Positions 1 through 8,903 of a stretch of DNA of 64,000 bases are shown in pieces. The notes under the pieces are model-generated. The model saw only the letters and a list, made by a program, of their open reading frames with translations. It had not been told where the DNA came from and did no database searches. The stretch's first letter is position 1, and each line of letters starts with the position of its first letter. The position numbers and the translations under genes are program-made. The DNA is from JAWKWA01 sp041397765 (lineage in GTDB: Bacteria > Pseudomonadota > Alphaproteobacteria > Rhizobiales > Hyphomicrobiaceae): positions 174,116 to 238,115 of the forward strand of contig JAWKWA010000006.1 of the NCBI GenBank assembly GCA_041397765.1. The letters are read 5' to 3'.

Positions 1-36
1 ACGGCTCAGGCCCTGTCCGCTCTTGCCGTCGGTCAT
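1..36 (-). CDS. 5' end of an unidentified CDS (cut by window edge)
   Basis: A minus-strand ATG at 34-36 opens a frame reading MTDGKSGQGLSR to the window edge. It is preceded by GAGAGGGG about 6 bases upstream, a good ribosome binding site, and lies 44 bp after the homoserine dehydrogenase stop on the same strand, so it is probably the next gene of that operon. In many alphaproteobacteria the gene after hom is glpX (class II fructose-1,6-bisphosphatase), but twelve residues are too few to show this. Confidence 0.45.
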   Translation of the reverse strand, partial: MTDGKSGQGLSR

Positions 37-80
37 GTTCCACCCCTCTCGATTCGCCGAAATCCCTCGGGCGGCTCTTA

Positions 81-1406
81 TCACAGTTTCTCGATCCGGA
101 TCATCTGGGGCTTGCCGTCCACATGGCCGTCGGCCTCGATCTTCTCGAGCGCCGAGCGGATCGCTGCCTCGGAGGTCTCGTGGGTGATCATGACGACGGG
201 GACGGGCACGCCCGAGGCGACGGCGTCGCCGGTCGGCAGGGCGCGGCGATCGGGCCGGCGCTGCACGATCGAATCGAGCGAGACGCGATGCTCGGCCATG
301 CGGCCGGCGATGGCGGCGAAGGCGCCATGGCGGTCGAAGACCGAGAGACGGACGTAATAGCCGCCCTCATGGGCGCGCAACTGCGCCTGCTCGTAGGGCT
401 TCAGGCTGGCGGTCGGCCGGGCGAAAGCGGGCGAGCGGTCGCCCTTCAGGATGTCGACGAGGTCTGCGACGACCGAGGAGGCGGTGGCGCGCTCGCCGGC
501 GCCGGGGCCGACCAGCGTCAGGGCGCCGACATAGTCGCCGTCGATGGCGACGCAATTGGTGACGCCGTTGACCTCGGCGATGGCGGAGCCGGCCGGCACC
601 ATGGCCGGGTGGACGCGCTGCTCGATGCCGCTGTCGGTGCGCTTGGCGACGCCGAGCAGCTTGATGCGGTAGCCGAGCTCGTCGGCCGCCTCGATGTCGG
701 CGCGGCTGATGCCCTCGATGCCCTCGACATAGATGTCATCGACCGCCGGATGGGTGCCGAATGCGAGACTGGTGAGGAGCGCGAGCTTGTGGGCGGTGTC
801 GAAGCCGCCGACATCGAAGGTCGGGTCGGCCTCGGCATAGCCCTTGGCCTGGGCCTCTTTCAGCACGTCGGCGAAGTCGCGCCCCTCGGAGCGCATCAGG
901 GTCAGGATATAGTTGCAGGTGCCGTTCAGGATGCCGTAGACGCGGTCGATCCGGTTGGCGAGAAGCGACTCGCCGAGCGCCTTGATGACCGGGATGCCGC
1001 CGGCCACCGCGGCCTCGAAGCGCAGCGCCACCCCCTTCTCCTCGGCGAGGGCGGCGAGGGCTCTGCCATGGCGGGCGAGCAGGGCCTTGTTGGCGGTGAC
1101 GACGTGCTTGCCCGCGCCGAGCGCCGCCTCGACGGCGGCCCGCGCCGGCCCCTCGTCGCCGCCGATCAACTCGACGAGGACGTCGATGGCCGGATCGCGG
1201 GCGAGGGCCACCGGGTCGGCGACGAAGCGATAGGGCGTAAGGTCGATGCCGCGGTCCTTGCGGGCATCGCGGGCGCTGACGGCGACGATCTCGACGGCGC
1301 GGCCGGTGCGCTGGCCGATCTCGGACCCATGCTCGGCGATCAGCCGCACGACGCCCCTGCCGACGGTGCCGAGCCCGGCGATGCCAAGCCTCAAGGGCTC
1401 GCTCAT
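81..1406 (-). CDS. hom: Homoserine dehydrogenase
   Basis: NAD(P)-dependent reduction of aspartate semialdehyde to homoserine, the branch point to threonine and methionine; cytoplasmic. The 441-residue protein has the N-terminal nucleotide-binding motif GLGTVG (residues 11-16), the dimerisation/catalytic segment with GILNGTCNYIL in the middle, and a C-terminal ACT domain (roughly residues 350-440) expected to sense threonine. This is the usual length for the ACT-containing class. An upstream in-frame ATG would add 16 residues with no similarity to the family, so I start at MSEPLRLG, where the Rossmann strand begins at once. It is probably co-transcribed with the partial gene at the left edge. 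Confidence 0.96.
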   Translation of the reverse strand: MSEPLRLGIAGLGTVGRGVVRLIAEHGSEIGQRTGRAVEIVAVSARDARKDRGIDLTPYRFVADPVALARDPAIDVLVELIGGDEGPARAAVEAALGAGKHVVTANKALLARHGRALAALAEEKGVALRFEAAVAGGIPVIKALGESLLANRIDRVYGILNGTCNYILTLMRSEGRDFADVLKEAQAKGYAEADPTFDVGGFDTAHKLALLTSLAFGTHPAVDDIYVEGIEGISRADIEAADELGYRIKLLGVAKRTDSGIEQRVHPAMVPAGSAIAEVNGVTNCVAIDGDYVGALTLVGPGAGERATASSVVADLVDILKGDRSPAFARPTASLKPYEQAQLRAHEGGYYVRLSVFDRHGAFAAIAGRMAEHRVSLDSIVQRRPDRRALPTGDAVASGVPVPVVMITHETSEAAIRSALEKIEADGHVDGKPQMIRIEKL

Positions 1407-1717
1407 GACTGCCTCCACGATAGACGACCGGCCCGATCCCGGTCCGGGCAGCATGCTCGCCGCCGCTGTCGCCGGGCCGCGCCGCAGCCGCCGTCCTTAT
1501 GCCGTGTTTCGCCGAGGAGGGCGAGCCCCGGCGTCGTCAAGCGGGCGGATGATCCGTCAGACCCCACGAGATCGCGGGGCGTCCGGCCGGAGGATGGCCG
1601 CATCGTCTCACGCCGCATCGTCTCGAGCGGAGATCGGGGGGAGAGCCCAACGAGGACGAATGCCGCGCGAGAGGCCATGCCCTCGACGCCATGGCCGGCT
1701 CACTCGGCTGTGGCGGC
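1407..1717. other. Intergenic, no gene seen
   Basis: 311 bp between the hom start and the lipoprotein stop, both on the minus strand. Open frames exist on both strands but have Arg/Ser/Pro-rich random composition and no ribosome binding site. It presumably holds the hom promoter; I see no convincing -35/-10 pair or hairpin. Confidence 0.5.
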
Positions 1718-2005
1718 TCACTCGCTGCTGTCGCCGGAGGCGGGGCGGGTCTTTGCCGGAACCACCGTGGTCGCGAACACCGTGGTGCTGCCGGGCGTGC
1801 CGGAGGAGACCTCGTTCTGCGCCTTGGCCGAGGAGAGATCGGCGATGGCCGCCTTCTGCTCCTCGCTCGAGAGCGTCTTGGAGCCGAAGATGTCGAGGCT
1901 CGGCAGCTTGGGATAAGGGATCTCCGGGCCGGTCGAGCAACCCGCGAGCGTGAACGCCGCCAGGACGGCGCCCCCCACACCGGATATGGCTCTCGATCGT
2001 CTCAC
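1718..2005 (-). CDS. Small predicted lipoprotein
   Basis: A 95-residue protein of unknown function. It begins with a GTG codon (VRRSRAIS), the only sensible start because the frame upstream is nonsense-like; GGGACGGG lies just upstream. Two arginines, a hydrophobic stretch and the lipobox LAGC form a type II signal peptide, so the mature protein should start at the lipid-modified Cys and sit in the cell envelope. After the Cys come a Pro-rich linker (PYPKLPSLDIFG) and a short helical part with SSEEQKAAIADLSSAK, followed by a Ser/Thr-rich tail. I do not recognise a named family. It is divergent from phaC. Confidence 0.75.
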   Translation of the reverse strand: MRRSRAISGVGGAVLAAFTLAGCSTGPEIPYPKLPSLDIFGSKTLSSEEQKAAIADLSSAKAQNEVSSGTPGSTTVFATTVVPAKTRPASGDSSE

Positions 2006-2419
2006 CTGACCCGTCCCGAAACACGGCCGACTTGGGCAGACCGGCTTGCCGGCCCGCCAGCGACCCCTCGCCTTTGCGCACGCTTTGGCGACCACAGCCA
2101 CCGGCAATCGAGCGATCTCTCGGCGGCCTCTGGCAGATTCGTCATTCTCTATACCACGGATCGCGTCGTGCTGCACCGCACATCGTCTGGCCTCTTGGAA
2201 GGCATTTCACGAGCATGCGACCACAATTCCGCCACGATCGGAGCCGCCGCGGTCGGGCCCGTCGCAGACGCCGGATCAACCCTCTCAGACTAAAAAATAG
2301 GCGTGCTGGCTTGCGGTCGCGTGATAGGAGAGGCACATTCCCGTCGAAACCGAGCGTTTGCCGCGCGTGCCCGATTTTGCGGCGCAGCAACGGCCCCCTC
2401 CAACGCGGTCACGAGCCCC
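2006..2419. other. Divergent promoter region, lipoprotein / phaC
   Basis: 414 bp between two divergently read genes. It should hold both promoters. I find no clear consensus promoter, inverted repeat or small gene in it; frames covering it have random composition. Confidence 0.5.
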
Positions 2420-4261
2420 ATGCAAGAACGCACCAAGTCTTCTGCCAGCCGTGAGCCCGGTGCCGGCAAGGAGCCGCAGCAGTTCCACGGCTACCAGGTG
2501 CAGGATCCCGAGGCCTTCACGCACAACATGCTGCGCCTGATCGAGGAGGGCGGCAAAGTCTTCTCCGGTCTCGTCGAGCGCAACGGCAGCGGTCCGTTCT
2601 CCAATGCGAGCGAATCCAACGAGGCCGCCCGGGCGCTCGGCGAGGTGGCGAGCCGCTGGATGCGCGATCCCCAGCGCCTCGCCGAGGCGCAAGGCGAGCT
2701 CTATCGCAGCTATGTCGAGCTGTGGAGCCGCTCCTTGAAGAAGATGCTCGGCGAGGATGTCGAGCCGGTCGCCGTGCCCGAGACCGGTGACAACCGCTTC
2801 AAGGATCCCGACTGGACGGCCAATCCGTTCTTCGATTTCTGGAAGCAGGCCTATCTCATCACCTCGCGCTGGGCGGAGGATCTCGTCGAGCACGCCGAAG
2901 GCCTCGACGAGCGGACCCGCCAGCGCGCCGATTTCTACATGCGCCAGATCGCGACGGCGACCTCGCCCTCGAATTTCGCCTTCACCAATCCGGAAGTGCT
3001 GCGCGAGACGATGTCGTCGAACGGCGAGAACCTCGTGCGCGGCATGCACAATCTCGCCGAGGACATGACGAAGTCGGGCGATCTCCTGAAGATCAGCCAG
3101 ACCGACGTCACCGCCTTCGAGGTCGGCCGCAATCTCGCGGTCACGCCCGGCAAGGTGGTGTTCCAGAACGATCTCCTGCAGCTCATCCAGTACACGCCGA
3201 CGACGCCGAGCGTGCACAAGGTGCCCCTGCTGATCGCGCCGCCCTGGATCAACAAGTTCTACATCCTCGACCTGCAGCCCTCGAAGTCCTTCGTCAAATA
3301 TGCGGTCGACCAGGGCTTCACGGTGTTCGTCATCTCCTGGGTCAACCCGGACGAGCGCCTCGCGGCCAAGACCTTCGAGGACTACATGCACGAAGGGCTG
3401 ATCGACGCGGCGGCGGCGGTGCAGAAGGTGACGGGCGAGCCGAAGTGCAATGTGCTCGGCTATTGCGTCGGCGGCACGCTGCTCGGCACGACGCTCGCCT
3501 GGCTCGCCGCCAGCGGCGCACCCAATCCGTTCGCCTCGGCGACCTTCCTCACCGCCCAGGTCGATTTCTCCAAGGCCGGCGACCTGCTCGTCTTCATCGA
3601 CGACGCCCAGTTGAAGGCGCTGGAAGAGATGATGGCCGAACGCGGCTTCCTCGACGGCTCGCGCATGGCCAACGTCTTCAACATGCTGCGGCCGCGCGAC
3701 CTGATCTGGCCCTACATCGTCAACAACTACATGCTCGGCAAGAAACCGTTCCCGTTCGACCTGCTCTACTGGAACCAGGATTCGACGCGGATGCCGGCGG
3801 CCAATCACGGCTTCTACCTGCGCGAGTTCTATTACGAGAACCGGCTGGCGCGCGGCCTCATGGAGCTTTCGGGCGAGCGGCTTGACCTGTCCAAGGTCGA
3901 TCTGCCGATCTATGAGCTCGCCACCCGCGAGGACCACATCGCGCCGGCCCAGTCGGTCTATATCGGCGCGCGGATGTTCGGCGGCGATGTCCGCTACGTG
4001 CTGGCGGGCTCGGGCCATATCGCCGGCGTCGTCAATCCGCCCGACAAGCAGAAATACCAGTACTGGACCAATGCGCATCTGCCGGCGACGCTGGACGACT
4101 GGCTGGCGGCGGCCAAGGAGAATCCGGGCTCGTGGTGGCCGGACTGGATCTCCTGGCTTTCGGCGCAGTCGGGCGAGAAGGTGCCGGCGCGCGACCCGGA
4201 GAAGGGTGGCCTCCCGGTCATCGAGGACGCGCCCGGCAGCTATGTCCGCGCCAAGGCGTGA
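2420..4261 (+). CDS. phaC: Class I poly(3-hydroxyalkanoate) synthase
   Basis: Polymerises (R)-3-hydroxyacyl-CoA into polyhydroxyalkanoate storage granules. The 613-residue protein has the class I layout: an N-terminal region of about 170 residues, then an alpha/beta-hydrolase domain. The lipase-like box GYCVGG holds the catalytic Cys (residue 349), with the catalytic Asp in TREDHIAP and His in GSGHIAGVVNP near the C-terminus. The tail has the usual WWPDWISWL pattern. I start at MQERTKSS; an upstream in-frame ATG would add 39 residues that do not look like protein. It is followed 25 bp later by a VOC-family gene. No phaR, phasin or phaA/B is beside it; the thiolase at 15.3 kb belongs to a beta-oxidation operon. 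Confidence 0.95.
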   Translation: MQERTKSSASREPGAGKEPQQFHGYQVQDPEAFTHNMLRLIEEGGKVFSGLVERNGSGPFSNASESNEAARALGEVASRWMRDPQRLAEAQGELYRSYVELWSRSLKKMLGEDVEPVAVPETGDNRFKDPDWTANPFFDFWKQAYLITSRWAEDLVEHAEGLDERTRQRADFYMRQIATATSPSNFAFTNPEVLRETMSSNGENLVRGMHNLAEDMTKSGDLLKISQTDVTAFEVGRNLAVTPGKVVFQNDLLQLIQYTPTTPSVHKVPLLIAPPWINKFYILDLQPSKSFVKYAVDQGFTVFVISWVNPDERLAAKTFEDYMHEGLIDAAAAVQKVTGEPKCNVLGYCVGGTLLGTTLAWLAASGAPNPFASATFLTAQVDFSKAGDLLVFIDDAQLKALEEMMAERGFLDGSRMANVFNMLRPRDLIWPYIVNNYMLGKKPFPFDLLYWNQDSTRMPAANHGFYLREFYYENRLARGLMELSGERLDLSKVDLPIYELATREDHIAPAQSVYIGARMFGGDVRYVLAGSGHIAGVVNPPDKQKYQYWTNAHLPATLDDWLAAAKENPGSWWPDWISWLSAQSGEKVPARDPEKGGLPVIEDAPGSYVRAKA

Positions 4262-4286
4262 GCAGTCGGGGCGAGGGCGAGATGCA

Positions 4287-4988
4287 ATGACCAATCTTCC
4301 GGCGCTCGCCTTCGACCATATCGCCATCGCCGCAACGACGCTCGAAGAGGGCGTGGCGTTCTGCCGTGAGCGGCTCGGTGTCACCGTGCCGGCAGGCGGG
4401 CGGCATCCGATCATGAACACGCACAATGCGGTGATGAGCCTCGGGGAGGGAGTTTATCTCGAGGTGATCGCCATCGACCCGGAGGCGGGCCCGTCTGAGC
4501 GGCCGCGCTGGTTCGGGCTCGACGATGCGAACCTCAAGGCGCGGCTCGCGGCCGAGGGGCCGCTGCTGGTCGCCTGGATCGTCCGCTCGGTGAACGTGGC
4601 GGCGACGGTCGCGGCGAGCCCGGTCGATCTCGGGACGGTCCGGCAGATGTCGCGGGGCGATCTCAGATGGCAGATCGCGGTCCGCGACGACGGGGCGGTG
4701 CCGATGGCGGGCCTCTTTCCGATCGTGATCGAATGGCCGCCCGGCCCGCATGTCTCGACGCGGATGGCCGATCTCGGGATCCGGCTCGAGAAGGTGATCG
4801 TGCGGAGCGGCGCGCCGGCGGCGCTGCGTCAGTCGCTCGCGGCGATCGGTGCTGAGGATCTCGTCGAGGTGGCGGCGATGAAGCGGGGCGCGGCGCCGCT
4901 CGAGGCGGTGTTTCAGCTTCCGGACGGGCGGACCGCCTCGCTCACCGGCGGTGGCACGCCCTCAGACGCCGACCGCTGCGGCGGCTGA
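4287..4988 (+). CDS. Glyoxalase-like (VOC superfamily) protein
   Basis: A 233-residue protein starting MTNLPALAFDHIAIAA, the typical first strand of a vicinal-oxygen-chelate module with the metal-ligand-like His in FDHI. The pattern of HPIMNTHNAVMSLGEGVYLEVIAID fits the glyoxalase-like (Glyoxalase_3 type) family, which is longer than single VOC modules and whose substrates are mostly unknown. The start is set by GGGCGAGGGCGAG just upstream; an ATG five bases earlier stops at once. It lies 25 bp after phaC on the same strand, so it may be co-transcribed, but no functional link to PHA is evident. Confidence 0.8.
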   Translation: MTNLPALAFDHIAIAATTLEEGVAFCRERLGVTVPAGGRHPIMNTHNAVMSLGEGVYLEVIAIDPEAGPSERPRWFGLDDANLKARLAAEGPLLVAWIVRSVNVAATVAASPVDLGTVRQMSRGDLRWQIAVRDDGAVPMAGLFPIVIEWPPGPHVSTRMADLGIRLEKVIVRSGAPAALRQSLAAIGAEDLVEVAAMKRGAAPLEAVFQLPDGRTASLTGGGTPSDADRCGG

Positions 4989-5095
4989 GGCGGGTCGTCA
5001 CCGTTTCTCCCACCTCGCTCCATGAGGTTGCGCCGCCGACCGCCCGCGCACTCCCCACTTGAGGCGAGCGCGCAGGCGGCAGTGCCGGCTCGTCA

Positions 5096-6091
5096 TCAGG
5101 CCGCCTCGCGGCGCAGCGGCTGGGCCATGCAGTGGACGCCGCCGCCGGCCCAGGTGAACATGGTCATGTCGGGATCGAGCACCTCGAAGCCGGCGGCCCG
5201 GAGTTTCTTGTTGAGGTCCTTGGCGCCGGCGGTCGAGAGGATGCGGTCCTTGCCGAGTGCAACGACGTTGCAGCCGAGTGCCATGGTCTCCTTGAAGGTC
5301 GCGGGGATGATCTCGATCTTGCGCGCCTTCAGCCACTCGATCACGTCGTCCTCGGTGGTATCGAGGCAGACGGCGGCGCAATGCTCGTTGAGCATGCAGA
5401 CCATCAGATCGATATGGACGTAGAACTGGTCGATCGGCGCCCATTTGATCTCGAAGCCTTCCGCCTCGAACCAGCCGGCGATCTGCTTGGCCGCGACATG
5501 CTCGGAGCGGTGGTCGGTATAGCCGAGCAGCACGGCCTTGTGGCCGATCATGTTGAAGTCGCCGCCCTCGAAATTGCCCGACGAGACGAGGTCGTAGATC
5601 GGGATGCCGTTCTCGATGTAGAAGCGCATGCAGGCGGCGTACTCGCCGCGCCGGCGGGGATTGGCCATCTGGCAGATGACGGCGCCGTAGGGGGTCATGA
5701 AGGACGAGTCGCGGGCATAGACCTGATAGGGATTGTACTCGTCGAGCGGCAGGAAATGGGTGGTGACGCCGGCCTCGTGGTAGGCCTCGACCATCTCGCG
5801 ATGCTGGCGCATGGCGACCTGCTTGTCGAACTGGTAGCCGCGGCGCAGCGTGTCGCGCACCAGAGCCGACCAAGCGGCGTTCTCCTCGCCCATCCAGCGG
5901 AAGCCCTCGGCCGGGCCGAGCAGCACGTCGGTCAGCGTGCCGGCCTCCGAGCGCATGCCCCATTTCTCGAGGAGCGGCGTGCCACCGCCCTCGACGCGGG
6001 CGCGCAGCGGCACCGGGCCGGTGGCCTTCGCCGCCCCGGACGCCGTCTTCGCAGCCCCTGCCTTGCCGTTCCTGACCGTCTTGCCAGCCAT
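5096..6091 (-). CDS. Arginine deiminase / amidinotransferase family enzyme
   Basis: A member of the guanidino-group-modifying (pentein) fold, which deiminates or demethylaminates arginine-like substrates through a covalent Cys intermediate. The 331-residue protein shows the expected catalytic pattern: ARDSS (Asp128), the substrate-binding EGGDF (175-179), His226 in YVHIDLM and the nucleophile Cys321 in GGGVHCM. The ending GGGxHCM resembles arginine and agmatine deiminases more than animal-type dimethylargininase, so the exact substrate is open. The first 30 residues are Lys/Ala-rich and may be a flexible tail; a start near MRSEAGTL cannot be excluded, but GAGG is positioned for the ATG at 6091. 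It is the last gene of a minus-strand unit after a peptide-type ABC importer, suggesting the importer brings in its substrate. Confidence 0.85.
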   Translation of the reverse strand: MAGKTVRNGKAGAAKTASGAAKATGPVPLRARVEGGGTPLLEKWGMRSEAGTLTDVLLGPAEGFRWMGEENAAWSALVRDTLRRGYQFDKQVAMRQHREMVEAYHEAGVTTHFLPLDEYNPYQVYARDSSFMTPYGAVICQMANPRRRGEYAACMRFYIENGIPIYDLVSSGNFEGGDFNMIGHKAVLLGYTDHRSEHVAAKQIAGWFEAEGFEIKWAPIDQFYVHIDLMVCMLNEHCAAVCLDTTEDDVIEWLKARKIEIIPATFKETMALGCNVVALGKDRILSTAGAKDLNKKLRAAGFEVLDPDMTMFTWAGGGVHCMAQPLRREAA

Positions 6092-6289
6092 CTCGATCCC
6101 TCGTCTTCCATCGGCCGCTGGGAGCGCGGCCCCTCGTCTCGCCCTGTCGGAAAAGCTATCGAACGAAGCACATTCGCCAGCAAGAGGGCGCCGGGGCCGC
6201 GCGCTCTGCTGCGGGCGCATGGCTGGCGCTCCAGGTGCTCGCCCCCTGTCGGTGGCCGGTCCCGGCGCGTCGCAGCGGCCCCAAGCGGG

Positions 6290-7957
6290 TCAGTTGCCGG
6301 CGCTCTCCATGCGGCGGGTCTTCAGCACGTCCTCCAGCCAGCCGACCTGCATCTCCGGCACCGACTTCAAGAGGAGATCCGTATAGTCGTCGAAGGGCGG
6401 GGCGAGCACCTCCGCCTTCGGCCCGAAGCGCACGACCTTGCCGCGATAGAGCACACAGACGCTGTCGGCGATGGCACGGACAGTGGCAATGTCGTGGGTG
6501 ATGAACAGATAGGAGACCTTGGTCTCGGCCTGCAGGCGCAACAGCAGCTTCAGGATGCCGTCGGCGACCAGGGGATCGAGCGCGGAGGTCGGCTCGTCGC
6601 AGATGATGAGACGCGGCTCGGCGGCGAGCGCGCGGGCGATGCAGACGCGCTGCTTCTGACCGCCCGAAAGCTCGGCGGGGTAGCGGTCGAGGAATTTGCG
6701 GCCGAGCTCGATCTGCTCGAGCAGCTCGCTGACGCGGGCGTCGCGCTCGCGCCCCGACAGGCCGAAATAGAAATCGAGAGGCCGGCCGATGATCTCGCGC
6801 ACCTTCTGTCGCGGATTAATCGCGACGTCGGGCATCTGGTAGATCATCTGCAGGACGCGAAGCTGCTCCTTGCTCCGGTCGGCGAGCCGCGGCGGCAGGT
6901 TCTGGCCCTGGAAGCGGATGACGCCCTTCCTCGGCGGCAGGAGCCCGGTGATGACGCGCGCCATGGTCGATTTGCCGGAGCCCGACTCGCCGACGATGGC
7001 GAGCGTCTGTGCCTGGGGCAGGAACACCGTCACGTCGTGCAGCACGGTCAGCGCGTTGCCATAGGCCGCCGTCACGCCGTCGACGAAGAGGAGCGGCTCG
7101 CGGGCAAGACCATTGCCCTCGGTCTTGTGGATCTGGCGGATGCCGACGAGATCGCGGGTGTACTCCTCCTTGGGGCGGCTGATGATGTCGTCGGTGGCGC
7201 CGAGCTCGACCATGCGGCCATGACGCAGCACCATGATCTCGTCGGCGATCTGGGCGACGACGGCGAGGTCGTGGGTGATGTAGAGGGCGGAGGCGCCCTC
7301 GGCATGGATGGCGTTCTTGATGGCGACCAGCACGTCGATCTGCGTCGTGACGTCGAGCGCAGTGGTCGGCTCGTCGAACACGACGAGCGAGGGGCGGGGC
7401 GCGAGCGCCATCGCCGTCATGATGCGCTGGAGCTGGCCGCCCGAGACCTGATGGGGATAGCGGTTGCCGATATTCTCAGGGTCGGGCAGGCCGAGCCGGC
7501 CGAACAGCTCGATGGCGCGCGCGACCGCCTCCTCGCGCGTCATCAGGCCATGGGCGAGCGAGGCCTCGACCACCTGGTCGATCAGGCGGTGGGCCGGATT
7601 GAAGGCGGCGGCCGCCGATTGTGCGACATAGGCGATGCGGCGGCCGCGCAGACGGATCTGCTCGCTCTGCGAGAGCTTGCGGATGTCGGTGCCTTCGAAA
7701 TAGATCTCGCCGCCGGTGATGCGGCAGCCGGGCCGGGCAAAGCCCATGGCGGCAAGGCCGATGGTCGACTTGCCGGCGCCCGATTCGCCGATGAGCCCGA
7801 GCACGCGGCCGCGCACCAGCTTCACGTCGACGCCCTTGACGATCTGCGACCAGACGTCGTCGCTCTGGCCCTCGATCCTCAGCCCGCGAATGTCGAGCAG
7901 GACATCCTCGGCGGCGCCTGTGGCGGAGGCCGCCTTGCCGTTCATGCTAGTGCTCAT
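6290..7957 (-). CDS. Peptide-type ABC importer ATPase, two ATPase domains in one chain
   Basis: A 555-residue protein that joins the DppD-like and DppF-like ATPases. The first half has Walker A GESGAGKST (about 57-65) and the signature VSGGQLQR; the second half has Walker A GESGSGKST and LSGGQKQRV. Each is followed by DEPT..LD Walker B motifs and an H-loop (ITHD). It powers the two permeases encoded just upstream. The start at 7957 overlaps the permease gene by 11 bp; a second ATG at 7945 lies one base after the permease stop and is a fair alternative. Neither has a strong ribosome binding site, which fits translational coupling. Confidence 0.93.
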   Translation of the reverse strand: MSTSMNGKAASATGAAEDVLLDIRGLRIEGQSDDVWSQIVKGVDVKLVRGRVLGLIGESGAGKSTIGLAAMGFARPGCRITGGEIYFEGTDIRKLSQSEQIRLRGRRIAYVAQSAAAAFNPAHRLIDQVVEASLAHGLMTREEAVARAIELFGRLGLPDPENIGNRYPHQVSGGQLQRIMTAMALAPRPSLVVFDEPTTALDVTTQIDVLVAIKNAIHAEGASALYITHDLAVVAQIADEIMVLRHGRMVELGATDDIISRPKEEYTRDLVGIRQIHKTEGNGLAREPLLFVDGVTAAYGNALTVLHDVTVFLPQAQTLAIVGESGSGKSTMARVITGLLPPRKGVIRFQGQNLPPRLADRSKEQLRVLQMIYQMPDVAINPRQKVREIIGRPLDFYFGLSGRERDARVSELLEQIELGRKFLDRYPAELSGGQKQRVCIARALAAEPRLIICDEPTSALDPLVADGILKLLLRLQAETKVSYLFITHDIATVRAIADSVCVLYRGKVVRFGPKAEVLAPPFDDYTDLLLKSVPEMQVGWLEDVLKTRRMESAGN

Positions 7958-8903
7958 CGCGCAGTCCGCTCGTCTTGTGCAGGAACCAGTCGACGACGAA
8001 GTTCACCGCCACCGTCAGCAGCGCGATGGCGCCGGCGGGCAGCAGCGGCGTCACGTTGCCGTAGGTGATGAGGGTCGCGTTCTCGCGCACCATCGAGCCC
8101 CAGTCGGCGGTCGGCGGCTGGATGCCGACACCGAGGAAGGAAAGCGCGCTGATCGTCAGGAAGACGAAGCAGAAGCGCAGGCCGAACTCGGCGACGAGCG
8201 GCGGCAGCACGTTCGGCAGGATCTCGCGCCGCATGATCCAGGCGAGCCGCTCGCCGCGCAGCCGTGCCGCCTCGACGAAATCCATGACGACGACGTTCAT
8301 CGCCACGGCGCGCGACAGGCGGAAGACGCGGGTCGAGTCGAGAATGGCGATGATGATGATCAGGTTCAGCACCGAGGAGCCGAAGATCGAGAGCAGCATC
8401 AGCGCGAAGATCAGCGAGGGGATCGCCATCAGCACGTCGACGGCGCGGCTGAGGATCTGGTCGAACCAGCCGCCGCGGACGGCGGCGAGAATGCCGAGCC
8501 CGCCACCGATGGCGAAGGAGAGCAGCGTGGTGGCGACGGCGATGCCGATGGTGTTGCGGGCGCCGTAGATCAGCCTCGTCAGCATGTCGCGGCCGAGCTG
8601 ATCGGTGCCGAGCAGGAACTCCGAGCCGGTCGGCTCGAAAGTGACCCAATAGGGAATGGGGCCGAGCCAGCTCCAATGGGGGATATAGGCCCAGTTGGCG
8701 TAGGGCGTGTCGAAGACCTGCGACTCGCCGTAGGGCGCCACCCAATGGGCGAACAGCGCGACGAACAGATAGGCGAAGATCACCAGCATGCCGAACCAGG
8801 CGGTGAGCGGCGCCTTGCGTAGCTCGCGGAGGACTAGAGAGATCGTCGAGCGCTCGCCGTCCGCGCCCGCGCGCTCCTCGATCGATGGCGTGGTCGTCGT
8901 CAT
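7947..8903 (-). CDS. Peptide-type ABC importer permease (DppC-like)
   Basis: Inner-membrane permease of 318 residues. It has a cytoplasmic N-terminal tail, a first membrane helix near residues 35-55, a periplasmic loop with the family's GTDQLGRD motif, then five further helices. The EAA-type loop (EAARLRGERLAWIMRREILPN) contacts the ATPase. This is the DppC/OppC type by the long loop after helix 1. It overlaps the upstream DppB-like gene by 4 bp (ATGA type) and is overlapped by the ATPase gene, so the three are translated together. Confidence 0.94.
   Translation of the reverse strand: MTTTTPSIEERAGADGERSTISLVLRELRKAPLTAWFGMLVIFAYLFVALFAHWVAPYGESQVFDTPYANWAYIPHWSWLGPIPYWVTFEPTGSEFLLGTDQLGRDMLTRLIYGARNTIGIAVATTLLSFAIGGGLGILAAVRGGWFDQILSRAVDVLMAIPSLIFALMLLSIFGSSVLNLIIIIAILDSTRVFRLSRAVAMNVVVMDFVEAARLRGERLAWIMRREILPNVLPPLVAEFGLRFCFVFLTISALSFLGVGIQPPTADWGSMVRENATLITYGNVTPLLPAGAIALLTVAVNFVVDWFLHKTSGLRDEH

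Noticed and set aside
1403..1678. Small minus-strand gene between hom and the lipoprotein gene
   Set aside because: Overlaps the hom start, random Arg/Ser-rich composition and no ribosome binding site.
2285..4426. 713-codon minus-strand open frame opposite phaC
   Set aside because: It mirrors the coding frame of phaC; GC-rich third positions keep the antisense frame open. His/Arg/Asp/Leu-rich composition with no motif and no ribosome binding site.
5132..8068. 978-codon plus-strand open frame
   Set aside because: Antisense to the deiminase and the double ATPase, both with full family motifs; a composition artefact.
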